13,162 nucleotides of DNA from assembly GCA_030826005.1 (NCBI GenBank), contig JAPJOW010000014.1, forward strand, positions 1 through 13,162, written 5' to 3'. A program made the position numbers and the translations under genes. The notes below the pieces were generated by a model. That model did not search any database and was not told the DNA's origin. It worked only from the letters and a program-made list of their open reading frames with translations. Below are positions 6,837 through 12,996 of this stretch, piece by piece; the stretch's first letter is position 1; each line of letters starts with the position of its first letter. Origin of the DNA: Aliterella sp. RAGGC_92 (lineage in GTDB: Bacteria; Cyanobacteriota; Cyanobacteriia; Cyanobacteriales; Chroococcidiopsidaceae).

Positions 6837-7877
6837 TTAATGCTGATACAGGTGCATAACTTCCGTTAATGATAAACGCGATCGCCCTCCCAACGTCAGA
6901 GGTGATGTATGTCCGCGATTGAAGTGTGCCGCCGCCGCACAGCCAATCATTGCCGCATTATCAGTACAAAACTTCATAGGTGGAAACAATACGCGCAAGT
7001 TATGTTCTGTAGCAGCTTTTTGGAGATGCGCTCGTAGAGCGCTATTTGCGGCTACTCCTCCACCGACGGCAATAGTATCTAAACCAAAGTCCGTAGCACA
7101 AGCAATTGCTCTTTTTGTCAAACTCCGGGCTACGGTTTCTTGAAAACTTGCAGCTATATCCGCCACCGGAAAAACTTCTGATTGTTTTACCTGTTGTACC
7201 AAGCGCAATACAGCCGTTTTTAGACCGCTAAAGCTAGAGTCGTAAGGATGATAGCCGCCATTTGGTAAAGAAATTTTGCCTTCGGGCAGCGTGAAAGCTT
7301 GGGGATTACCGATTTGGGCTAACTTATCGATCGCAGGACCCCCCGGATACCCTAGTTCTAACAACCGCGCTACTTTGTCAAAAGCTTCCCCCGCCGCATC
7401 GTCGCGGGTTTGCCCCAAGGTTTCGTATACGCCGCAGTCTTTGACGTAAATTAAGCTGGTATGACCGCCGGAAACTAATAAGCTTAAAAAAGGTGGCTCT
7501 AAACTCGGTTCGCTTAAACAGTTGGCGTAAATATGCCCCTCTAAATGATGGACTCCTACTAAGGGCAACTGATGCAAAATGGCTAAAGTTTTGGCAGCAC
7601 TGATCCCCACCATCAGCGCTCCTACAAGCCCAGGCGCGCAAGTTACCGCCACCGCGTCAATTTTGGCGATCGATATTTGCGCCTGTTCTAAAGCCGAGGC
7701 GATCGCGCTATTAATTGTTTCTAAGTGCTGGCGCGATGCTACTTCTGGTACTACCCCGCCGTACTGTTTGTGAATGGGAATTTGCGACGTAACAATATTA
7801 CTGCAAACGGTACGATTATTTACCACCGCGACCGCCGTTTCATCGCAGCTTGTTTCTATTGCTAAGATTATTGCCAT
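6837..7877 (-). CDS. tsaD: tRNA N6-adenosine threonylcarbamoyltransferase
   Basis: This 346-residue protein is a full-length TsaD (formerly Gcp). It starts ILAIETSCDETAVAVV and carries the metal-binding motif HHLEGH with His111 and His115. It also has SGGHT (136-140), EAFDKVARLLELGYPGGP (164-181), the ATP-binding VGGGVAANS (271-279) and CTDNAAM with Asp306, the third metal ligand. TsaD transfers the threonylcarbamoyl group to A37 of ANN-decoding tRNAs with TsaB and TsaE, which are not in this window. The YrdC family protein at 2030-2638 would make the substrate. tsaD is divergent from psaF, a neighbourhood I recall from other cyanobacteria. No strong Shine-Dalgarno site precedes the ATG at 7877. 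Confidence 0.96.
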   Translation of the reverse strand: MAIILAIETSCDETAVAVVNNRTVCSNIVTSQIPIHKQYGGVVPEVASRQHLETINSAIASALEQAQISIAKIDAVAVTCAPGLVGALMVGISAAKTLAILHQLPLVGVHHLEGHIYANCLSEPSLEPPFLSLLVSGGHTSLIYVKDCGVYETLGQTRDDAAGEAFDKVARLLELGYPGGPAIDKLAQIGNPQAFTLPEGKISLPNGGYHPYDSSFSGLKTAVLRLVQQVKQSEVFPVADIAASFQETVARSLTKRAIACATDFGLDTIAVGGGVAANSALRAHLQKAATEHNLRVLFPPMKFCTDNAAMIGCAAAAHFNRGHTSPLTLGGRSRLSLTEVMHLYQH

Positions 7878-8317
7878 TTTTTTAAATCGGTGATTATTAC
7901 TATTTTCCTGACTATTGCTAGTTTTTCTTCATATATTGTTTGAGAAACTTAAACTTTTATTGACTTCCTTCCTTCTCGGATCGCTGACAAGAGTATGATA
8001 TCTTCCAAGTTCTGTAGTAAGTTTGCTTCTGTAGCTATGCTCATCGAGCAAACTTGCGCCCAAAAAAACTTGTACAAGCCGCTTCTTCGGAAAATCGGCG
8101 GTAAAAATATTGCTTGCCGCAAATTTTTCACTTTTGTAGAAAACTCTGTAGAAAAAAACCTTACTTACAGGTTTTCCGCTCTCCTGGAAAACTCTGTAGA
8201 AGGAAATGCCCACAGATTTTTTGCTCTCTTGGAAAACTTTGTGCAGGGAAACCTTGCCACAAATTTTCCGCTCGTACAACAAACTTTATTTGTTTTGTAA
8301 CAAAGGGAAACAATTTC
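7878..8317. other. tsaD-psaF divergent spacer
   Basis: These 440 bases hold the promoters of tsaD and psaF, but no clear -35/-10 pair could be chosen. The half nearer psaF is filled by the tandem hairpin repeats at 8118-8270. AAAGGG at 8302-8307 serves psaF as ribosome binding site. Open frames run through the repeats on both strands; this reflects repeat lengths near multiples of three and not a gene. Confidence 0.5.
8118..8270 (+). repeat. Tandem 45-48 bp hairpin repeats upstream of psaF
   Basis: About three and a half degenerate copies begin at 8118, 8166, 8211 and 8258. Copy 2 folds TACAGGTTTTCC (8166-8177) onto GGAAAACTCTGTA (8186-8198). Copy 3 folds CACAGATTTTTT (8211-8222) onto GGAAAACTTTGTG (8231-8243). 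Each gives 12 pairs with one bulged C and an 8-base loop, GCTCTCCT or GCTCTCTT. Differences between the copies keep the pairing (T-A to C-G at the base; G-C, G-T and A-T changes inside). Copy 1 is poorly paired, and copy 4 keeps only the 5' arm. The array ends about 48 nt before the psaF ATG. Confidence 0.8.
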
Positions 8318-8818
8318 ATGCAACGATTGTTTGCTTTGGTTCTAGTCATTGGTTTCTGGTTTAACTTTGCTCCTCCAGCCTCAGCTTCGGCACAAGCTAA
8401 TCTAGTACCTTGTAGTGAATCACCAGCCTTTCTTCAACGGGCAAAAGATGCCCGCAACACAACTTCCGATCCCAATTCCGGCGCAAAACGCTTCGAGCGC
8501 TACGCTCAAGCTCAGTGCGGCCCTGAAGGGCTACCCCATTTGATTGTTGATGGTCGTCTCGATCGCGCTGGGGACTTTATTATTCCTAGCATCCTCTTTC
8601 TCTATATTGCTGGTTGGATTGGTTGGGCAGGTCGCTCTTATATCCGAGCCGTCAAAAAACTAGAAGGTTCTCCCGAAAGCAAAGAAATTGTCATTGACGT
8701 GCCTTTGGCGCTGCAATGTACGGCAGGAGGTGCTACTTGGCCTTTAGCAGCTACTTCGGAATTTTTATCTGGCGAACTATACGCTAAAGATGAAGAAATA
8801 CCTGTTTCACCACGCTAA
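8318..8818 (+). CDS. psaF: Photosystem I reaction centre subunit III
   Basis: This 166-residue precursor matches PsaF along its length. The N-terminal signal peptide (about 1-27, ending ASASAQA) directs it to the thylakoid lumen. The mature part starts NLVPCSESPAF, then has KRFERYAQAQCG, GLPHLIVDGRLDRAGDF, the membrane helix IIPSILFLYIAGWIGWAGR, and the end KDEEIPVSPR. Cys32 and Cys67 are the conserved disulfide pair. PsaF lies at the edge of photosystem I beside PsaJ and contributes to electron-donor docking and antenna contacts. An in-frame upstream extension to 8114 runs through the hairpin repeats and is rejected: the signal peptide begins at 8318, and AAAGGG lies 10 nt before it. psaJ follows after 38 nt. 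Confidence 0.98.
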   Translation: MQRLFALVLVIGFWFNFAPPASASAQANLVPCSESPAFLQRAKDARNTTSDPNSGAKRFERYAQAQCGPEGLPHLIVDGRLDRAGDFIIPSILFLYIAGWIGWAGRSYIRAVKKLEGSPESKEIVIDVPLALQCTAGGATWPLAATSEFLSGELYAKDEEIPVSPR

Positions 8819-8856
8819 TTTAGCTTAACTTATCCGCTTATTTTGGATGTCGATTG

Positions 8857-9006
8857 ATGAAAAATAAAGAAGACCAAAAAACTTACTTTCTTCAGTATCT
8901 TTCTCTAGCTCCAGTGCTGGCAGTGCTTTCAGTTTCTATAGCCTTCACGACTTGGGCTTTATTCAATTATGCTTTCCCTGACTTACTTTTCCATCCCATG
9001 CCGTAA
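8857..9006 (+). CDS. psaJ: Photosystem I reaction centre subunit IX
   Basis: This gene encodes 49 residues. After a polar start MKNKEDQKTYFLQYLSLAPV comes one membrane helix rich in Leu, Ala, Val and Phe, then NYAFPDLLFHPMP, the conserved PsaJ end (FPDLLFHP). PsaJ is a single-span subunit that packs against PsaF and binds pigments. The stop TAA is at 9004-9006. The gene sits 38 nt after psaF, the usual psaF-psaJ operon. The Shine-Dalgarno site is weak (GGAT at 8845). The N-terminus is several residues longer than in PsaJ proteins that begin close to the helix, as seen in some cyanobacteria. Confidence 0.95.
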   Translation: MKNKEDQKTYFLQYLSLAPVLAVLSVSIAFTTWALFNYAFPDLLFHPMP

Positions 9007-9009
9007 TAA

Positions 9010-9072
9010 TAGCTATTGGCTTAAAAGCAATAAATTAATTGTTAAGCAATTAATTTATTTTGCCAATAGCTA
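9010..9072 (+). repeat. Large nested stem-loop after psaJ
   Basis: The outer stem pairs 9010-9020 with 9062-9072, 11 perfect pairs (TAGCTATTGGC/GCCAATAGCTA). The inner stem pairs 9029-9041 with 9047-9059, 13 perfect pairs, closed by a 5-nt loop. The internal loop is asymmetric: 8 nt on the 5' side and 2 nt on the 3' side. It starts 3 nt after the psaJ stop and has no T-run, so it more likely protects the psaFJ mRNA 3' end than terminates it. The true terminator follows at 9106-9145. Confidence 0.75.
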
Positions 9073-9105
9073 ATAACTTCAATTAAGTCATACTTCTAAA
9101 GGTAT

Positions 9106-9145
9106 AAACTCGCAACTTTTGTATAGCATAAGTTGCGAGTTTTTT
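9106..9145 (+). terminator. Intrinsic terminator after psaFJ
   Basis: AAACTCGCAACTT (9106-9118) pairs perfectly with AAGTTGCGAGTTT (9130-9142) around an 11-nt loop, and the T-run spans 9140-9145. This separates the psaFJ transcript from psaL, so psaL probably has its own promoter in 9150-9268, where I could not pick a well-spaced -35/-10 pair. Confidence 0.85.
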
Positions 9146-9268
9146 ATAGTTTATCGAGCGTAAGTTAGCTTAATTAATTTTTCTAAAGTTGGTAAGGAAA
9201 ATTGCTATTTAACTACAGCTAATAACCTAAAATAATGCCACTATCTTGTTTAAAAACTAAGAGCAAAT

Positions 9269-9790
9269 ATGGCGCAAGCAATAGATGCATCAAAAGATCG
9301 CCCTAGCGATCCTAGAAATAGAGAAGTTGTGTTTCCTCCAAACCGCGATGCTCAGTGGGGAGACTTGGAGACACCAATTAATAATTCTAGCCTCACTAAA
9401 TGGTTCATTAATAACTTGCCAGCTTACCGCCAGGGGATAACAACCCAAAGGAGAGGAATAGAAGCTGGAATGGCTCATGGTTATTGGCTGCTTGGCCCTT
9501 TTGCTAAACTAGGGCCACTGCGGGATACCGATATTGCAAATTTAGCTGGACTGTTATCAACGTTAGGAATGGTAGCAATTTCAGCTTTTGCGATCGCCCT
9601 GTACGCGAACAGCAATCCTTCCCAGCCAGTTACAAACGTAACAACGGCAAATAGAGTACCCGATGCCTTCAAATCTCCCGAAGGCTGGAACACCTACGCA
9701 ACTAGCTTTTTGATTGGTGGCGTTGGCGGCGCAGTCGTTGCTTACTTCCTGCTTGATAACATAGAATTAATCCAACGAGTATTTAGCTAG
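9269..9790 (+). CDS. psaL: Photosystem I reaction centre subunit XI
   Basis: This 173-residue protein is PsaL, the subunit at the centre of photosystem I oligomers. A soluble N-terminus (1-60) includes LETPINNSSLTKWFINNLPA. Membrane segments lie at about 63-85 (GIEAGMAHGYWLLGPF), 90-112 and 141-163 (FLIGGVGGAVVAYFLL). The loop between the second and third segments (113-140) holds four prolines (117, 120, 131, 137). The C-terminus stops at IELIQRVFS, shorter than in trimer-forming PsaL, which ends with an extra GLFN-like tail. Proline-containing loops and the psaF-psaJ-psaL order, instead of psaL-psaI, are the pattern I recall for tetramer-forming cyanobacteria. No psaI is in the window. The ATG at 9269 has only a weak AAGAG site. 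Confidence 0.97.
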   Translation: MAQAIDASKDRPSDPRNREVVFPPNRDAQWGDLETPINNSSLTKWFINNLPAYRQGITTQRRGIEAGMAHGYWLLGPFAKLGPLRDTDIANLAGLLSTLGMVAISAFAIALYANSNPSQPVTNVTTANRVPDAFKSPEGWNTYATSFLIGGVGGAVVAYFLLDNIELIQRVFS

Positions 9791-9823
9791 TTGGTGGCGA
9801 TCGCCTATTAATAAGCGCGATTA

Positions 9824-9878
9824 AAGAGTAAAGCGGCAAAGTAAATCTACTTTGCCGCTTTACTCTTAAGTTTTTTTT
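9824..9878 (+). terminator. Strong intrinsic terminator after psaL
   Basis: A perfect 20-bp stem pairs 9824-9843 with 9848-9867, closed by a 4-nt AATC loop. After AAG, eight T follow (9871-9878). It ends 2 nt before the gmk stop codon of the opposite strand. Read from gmk the hairpin also forms but is followed by only a few T, so it mainly serves psaL and may weakly stop gmk transcripts too. Confidence 0.92.
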
Positions 9879-9879
9879 G

Positions 9880-10467
9880 CTAAGTCAGTATTGCTATTTC
9901 TAGTTGCTGCAAAGCTGTTTCTAAGTCATCGTTAACAATTTGCCGATCGAATTGCTTGGCAGCATCCATCTCAAGCCGAGCGCGTTGCAGACGACGGACA
10001 ATAGCTGCCTCCGAGTCTTGAGCGCGATCGCGCAGGCGTTGTTCTAAAATGCTAAATGATGGCGGTAAAATAAAAATTCGTAACGCATCGGGCAGAGAAG
10101 CGGAAACTTGGTTTGCGCCCTCTAACTCAATTTCTAGCAAAATAGTTTTACCTTCAGCGATTTTTTGCTCAACAGGTAAACGCGGGGTGCCGTAGTAGTT
10201 ACCTGCAAATTCCGCCCATTCTAGTAGAGCGCCATCAGAAATCATTTTCTCAAAATCCGCACGACTAATAAAGTAATAATGTTGCCCGTGAACTTCTCCC
10301 GGACGCGGCGAACGGGTAGTAGCAGAAATTGATAAATAAAGTTCGGGGTGGCGTTGCAAGAGAATTTGCACTAAAGTACCCTTACCAACGCCACTGGGGC
10401 CAGTTAAAACAATTAACTTTCCCCTAAACTGGCGATCGCTTGCTTGAGTGGAATTAGAAATTTGCAT
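9880..10467 (-). CDS. gmk: Guanylate kinase
   Basis: This 195-residue protein phosphorylates GMP to GDP with ATP. After a 15-residue polar N-terminus come the P-loop GPSGVGKGT (23-31), the GMP-binding TTRSPRPGE (50-58) and HYYFISRADFEKMI, then EFAGNYYGTP (86-95), ILLEIELEGANQV and the lid arginines in RLRDRAQDSEAAIVRRLQRA. All catalytic parts look intact, and the length is normal. It lies 44 nt downstream of remA on the same strand. The remA-gmk pairing is also seen in Bacillus, where remA adjoins gmk. The ATG at 10467 has no strong Shine-Dalgarno site, which fits translation from the remA transcript. Confidence 0.96.
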   Translation of the reverse strand: MQISNSTQASDRQFRGKLIVLTGPSGVGKGTLVQILLQRHPELYLSISATTRSPRPGEVHGQHYYFISRADFEKMISDGALLEWAEFAGNYYGTPRLPVEQKIAEGKTILLEIELEGANQVSASLPDALRIFILPPSFSILEQRLRDRAQDSEAAIVRRLQRARLEMDAAKQFDRQIVNDDLETALQQLEIAILT

Positions 10468-10511
10468 TCACAAATTCAAAGTATTCAATTTTTATTGACT
10501 TAGCGCCCTAG

Positions 10512-10772
10512 CTAACTATCTGGCTGATCGCGGCTGAGGACAAAGCGATTTGCTACTGTCTCCGGCTGAATTGCTGACAAAATGACGTGACTTGAATCGG
10601 TAACAATTACCGCTCTAGTGCGACGACCATAAGTAGCATCAATTAGCTGTCCGCGATCGCGGGCATCTGTAATAATACGCTTAATAGGAGCAGATTCGGG
10701 ACTAACAATGGCAACTACTCGGTTAGCAGATACGATATTACCAAAACCAATATTTATAAGCTGAATATCCAT
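10512..10772 (-). CDS. remA: RemA/DUF370 family regulator
   Basis: This 86-residue protein matches the RemA (DUF370) family almost throughout: INIGFGNIVSANRVVAIVSP, ESAPIKRIITDARDRGQLID, ATYGRRTRAVIVTDSSHVIL, and SAIQPETVANRF at the end. In Bacillus subtilis RemA is a DNA-binding activator of biofilm matrix genes, and RemA forms ring-like oligomers. The role in cyanobacteria is not established to my knowledge. The start at 10772 is chosen because the family begins with a short M-x-I-x-x-INIGFGN; earlier in-frame ATGs at 10787 and 10802 would add an unmatched basic segment. gmk follows in the same direction. Two inverted repeats lie upstream, at 10851-10888 and 10910-10941. Confidence 0.92.
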   Translation of the reverse strand: MDIQLINIGFGNIVSANRVVAIVSPESAPIKRIITDARDRGQLIDATYGRRTRAVIVTDSSHVILSAIQPETVANRFVLSRDQPDS

Positions 10773-10850
10773 GAAAAACTGACGCATCGCGCCGCATAAC
10801 AAGCTGGAAAAAATCTAACTTCAATGTTATATACAAAAATTTGGAGTTAC

Positions 10851-10888
10851 AAGCCTAAAAATAGCGAAAAAACTGATTTTAGAGGCTT
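10851..10888. repeat. Inverted repeat in the remA-NFACT spacer (1)
   Basis: AAGCCTAAAA (10851-10860) pairs with TTTTAGAGGCTT (10877-10888): ten pairs with a 2-nt bulge (AG at 10881-10882), around a 16-nt loop. It lies between divergent genes, about 80 nt from the remA ATG. Confidence 0.55.
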
Positions 10889-10909
10889 TTAACCTTGTTT
10901 TTTGTGTTT

Positions 10910-10941
10910 TTCTACCTTTAGATATCGCTCAAAAGGTAGAA
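10910..10941. repeat. Inverted repeat in the remA-NFACT spacer (2)
   Basis: TTCTACCTTT (10910-10919) pairs perfectly with AAAGGTAGAA (10932-10941) around 12 nt. It ends 41 nt before the NFACT start codon. No T-run follows on the plus strand, so an operator or 5'-leader hairpin is more likely than a terminator. Confidence 0.65.
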
Positions 10942-10982
10942 CAAGTATTTACCTCTATTCTTTTAGTTAAAGAAGATTTGCT

Positions 10983-12731
10983 TTGCAACCTGTTGACTTT
11001 ACAACTTTAATTGCTGCCAGCAGCGAAATTCGCAAGCTGTGGCTGCCCGCACGTACCGAGCAAGTGTATCAACGCAACCGCTTTACAATTGCGATCGCCT
11101 TGCGTACCCTTAAGGCGCGGGGATGGCTGCAAATTTGCTGGCATCCCCAAGCCGCTCATATTTGTATTGGCTCTCCGCCCCCGCGAAGCCCGGATACGTT
11201 TACATTTAGCCAACAGTTAATCCATCAATTAAATGGTTTGGCGTTAGTTGCTATTGAAGAAGTTGCACCCTGGGAGCGGGTGATTGATTTGCAATTTGCC
11301 CGCCGTCCGGGAGAAAGCGCCCTGTGGCATTTGTATGTAGAAATTATGGGCAAATATAGCAATGTAATTTTGACAGATGCAAATAAAGTAATTGTCACGG
11401 CAGCGCATCAAGTTAGCCAACAGCAGTCAAGCGTCCGCCCCATTCAAACCGGTCAAATCTACGAACTGCCCCCATCATTAAGTAGTGCTATACCATCTAT
11501 AAATGAAGATATTTCGCGCTGGCAAGAACGCCTAAGTTTAGTTCCAGGAGGCATTGGGCGGTGTTTGCTTAAAAACTACCGGGGTTTGAGTCCAGCTTTG
11601 GTACAGTCAATGGTACGAGTATCGGGGTTAGAGCCAGAACAATCTACCCTTAGCTTAAAGCCGGAAGATTGGCAAAAGTTATTTAGCCATTGGCTTGAGT
11701 GGTTGGAAAAATTGGAAAAATTACAATTTTTTCCTGGGTTGACTGATAAAGGTTATACCGTTATCGGTTGGGAAGTAACCGAGCCAGTAGCCGATACTCA
11801 AAAGTTGCTCGATTTTTACTATACAAAGGAGTTAAACCAGCAAGAGTTTACCCAGTTACGCAACCAGTTGATGCAAAAGCTGAGTAATATTTTAGATAAA
11901 TTGCGGCTCAAAGCTCAAACTTTTAGAAGTCGCTTGCAACAGTCAGAAGGAGCAGAAATTTACCGTCAGCACGCTGACTTATTGATGGCTCATTTGCAAG
12001 CATGGCAGCCAGGAATGAAAGAAATTGTTTTGCTTGATTTTGATACAAGCAAACCTATAGCAGTTGGTTTAGAACCTGAAAAAAATGCCGTCCAAAATGC
12101 TCAAAAGCTTTACAAACAAGCGGGAAAGCTAAAACGCGCTCGCGGTGCGGTAGAGCCTCTGTTAAACGACGTACAAGCAGAAATTGATTACTTAGAGCAG
12201 GTAGAAGAAGGGATTTTACAAATAGATAATTATCAATCGACTGCCGATTTAGAAGCGCTTTACGAAATCCGCGAGGAACTAATTGGGCAAAAACTTTTAG
12301 AAGGTACGCAATATATTCGTCCTTCTAGCGCTGATTCGATGCCATTTCACAAGTTCCGCACTCCTAGCGGCTTTGAAGTATTAATTGGGCGCAACAATCA
12401 ACAAAACGATCGCTTAACTTTTCGACTAGCCAATGATTACGATCTGTGGTTTCACGCTCAAGAAATTCCTGGCGCTCACGTGTTATTGCGCTTAGAACCC
12501 GGCGCGGTAGCAGAAGATCGCGATTTACAATTTACTGCCGATTTAGCTGCTTACTATAGCCGTTCGCGTCAAAGCGATCGCGTTCCGGTGGTCTACACTC
12601 AACCCAAGCACGTCTACAAACCCAAGGGTGCTAAACCTGGCATTGCTATTTATAAGCAAGAGCGTATTTTGTGGGGAAAGCCAAGCCAAGGAGAAATTTA
12701 TATAAATCGCGAAACAGGTGGCAACATATAG
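10983..12731 (+). CDS. rqcH: NFACT family protein (RqcH/Rqc2/FbpA-like)
   Basis: This 582-residue protein has the NFACT layout. The N-terminal domain (about 1-200) contains RQLNGLALV-like HQLNGLALVAI and EIMGKYSNVILTD (120-132). A middle helical and coiled-coil region spans about 230-430. The C-terminal NFACT-R domain (about 445-575) has FHKFRTPSGFEVLIGRNN and DLWFHAQEIPGAHVLLR (487-503). Family members bind 60S/50S subunits carrying stalled nascent chains; bacterial RqcH recruits tRNA-Ala and adds C-terminal alanine tails. The motif corresponding to the tRNA-binding Asp-Arg pair reads Glu98-Arg99 (PWERVIDL). The start is TTG at 10983: a stop in the same frame lies at 10968, the first in-frame ATG is far inside, and AAAGAAG lies 7 nt upstream. 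Confidence 0.92.
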   Translation: MQPVDFTTLIAASSEIRKLWLPARTEQVYQRNRFTIAIALRTLKARGWLQICWHPQAAHICIGSPPPRSPDTFTFSQQLIHQLNGLALVAIEEVAPWERVIDLQFARRPGESALWHLYVEIMGKYSNVILTDANKVIVTAAHQVSQQQSSVRPIQTGQIYELPPSLSSAIPSINEDISRWQERLSLVPGGIGRCLLKNYRGLSPALVQSMVRVSGLEPEQSTLSLKPEDWQKLFSHWLEWLEKLEKLQFFPGLTDKGYTVIGWEVTEPVADTQKLLDFYYTKELNQQEFTQLRNQLMQKLSNILDKLRLKAQTFRSRLQQSEGAEIYRQHADLLMAHLQAWQPGMKEIVLLDFDTSKPIAVGLEPEKNAVQNAQKLYKQAGKLKRARGAVEPLLNDVQAEIDYLEQVEEGILQIDNYQSTADLEALYEIREELIGQKLLEGTQYIRPSSADSMPFHKFRTPSGFEVLIGRNNQQNDRLTFRLANDYDLWFHAQEIPGAHVLLRLEPGAVAEDRDLQFTADLAAYYSRSRQSDRVPVVYTQPKHVYKPKGAKPGIAIYKQERILWGKPSQGEIYINRETGGNI

Positions 12732-12843
12732 TAGCTTACAAGTAGCATCATCTTAATTTAGAGGTAGTTTTTAGGATTGCATCTCTCTCTTGGGGTAGTT
12801 ATGTCAAGATACTGTAAATTTATATAAAAAAATCTGTGCTTAC

Positions 12844-12852
12844 TGTTACAAT
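12844..12852 (+). promoter_or_regulatory. Extended -10 promoter of the candidate small RNA
   Basis: TGT directly followed by TACAAT (12847-12852) makes an extended -10 element. Nothing close to TTGACA stands 17 nt upstream, where the DNA is A/T-rich. Transcription would begin near 12859. Confidence 0.5.
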
Positions 12853-12858
12853 GTAGAA

Positions 12859-12967
12859 ACAGATTTCTCCTAACTGAAGCTTTGGGATAGCGCAGTTGGG
12901 TTTCCTGGAATCAAACGACAATTAAGAATAAGTTTAGAGACTAGCTGTGGTAGGCTGGTCTTTTTTT
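12859..12967 (+). ncRNA. Candidate small RNA, about 110 nt
   Basis: No protein frame fits here, yet the stretch has an extended -10 box at 12844-12852 and an intrinsic terminator at its end. The 5' part, AACAGATTTCTCCTAACTG, contains the pyrimidine-rich TTTCTCCT, which could pair with Shine-Dalgarno sites. AACTG (12872-12876) and CAGTT (12893-12897) close a hairpin over a GGGATAGCGC segment. A second small fold is possible around TTTCCTGGAA. I do not recognise it as 6S RNA, tmRNA, RNase P RNA or Yfr1. It could also be a leader for a gene beyond the window, but the terminator argues for a free RNA. Confidence 0.5.
12936..12967 (+). terminator. Intrinsic terminator of the candidate small RNA
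   Basis: GACTAGC (12939-12945) pairs with GCTGGTC (12954-12960) including one T-G pair, around an 8-nt loop, followed by seven T (12961-12967). The three bases before the stem (AGA) can pair with the first T's. It lies 205 nt after the NFACT stop and could also end that transcript. Confidence 0.75.
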
Positions 12968-12996
12968 ATCGTTTAAACTCCTCTTTGATAGCTAAA

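Larger units (their letters stand above)
51..12581. repeat. Dispersed HIP1 octamers (GCGATCGC), 21 copies
   Basis: Counted by eye, starts are 51, 648, 1769, 2274, 2351, 2740, 3059, 3331, 4271, 5326, 5350, 5740, 6878, 7699, 9590, 9797, 10024, 10432, 10653, 11091 and 12574. A given octamer is expected less than once in 13 kb by chance. HIP1 is a cyanobacterial signature. The longest gap, 7707-9589, covers the start of tsaD, psaF, psaJ and the 5' half of psaL. Confidence 0.95.

Noticed and set aside
7378..7641. Minus-strand open frame inside tsaD
   Set aside because: It is a frame-shifted shadow of the well-conserved tsaD sequence.
8118..8280. Cluster of DnaA boxes (TTTTCCACA-like) as a replication origin
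   Set aside because: The repeats contain TTTTCCGCT or TTTTTTGCT, not TTTTCCACA or TTATCCACA, and no dnaA or dnaN gene is nearby.
7929..8282. Minus-strand open frame of 117 codons through the same repeats
   Set aside because: It is open because the repeat lengths are near multiples of three; all strands show such frames here, and no family or ribosome binding site is recognisable.
8294..8301. HLR1-type (RpaB) site upstream of psaF
   Set aside because: TTTGTAAC matches only one half-site; no second half stands at the required 4-nt distance on either side.
8114..8317. In-frame upstream extension of psaF through the repeats
   Set aside because: The PsaF signal peptide starts at 8318 with a good ribosome binding site, and the extension encodes only Cys/Lys-rich repeat sequence that PsaF proteins lack.
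9202..9233. psaL promoter made of TTGCTA and TAAAAT
   Set aside because: The spacing is 20 nt, outside the usual 16-18, so I did not annotate it.
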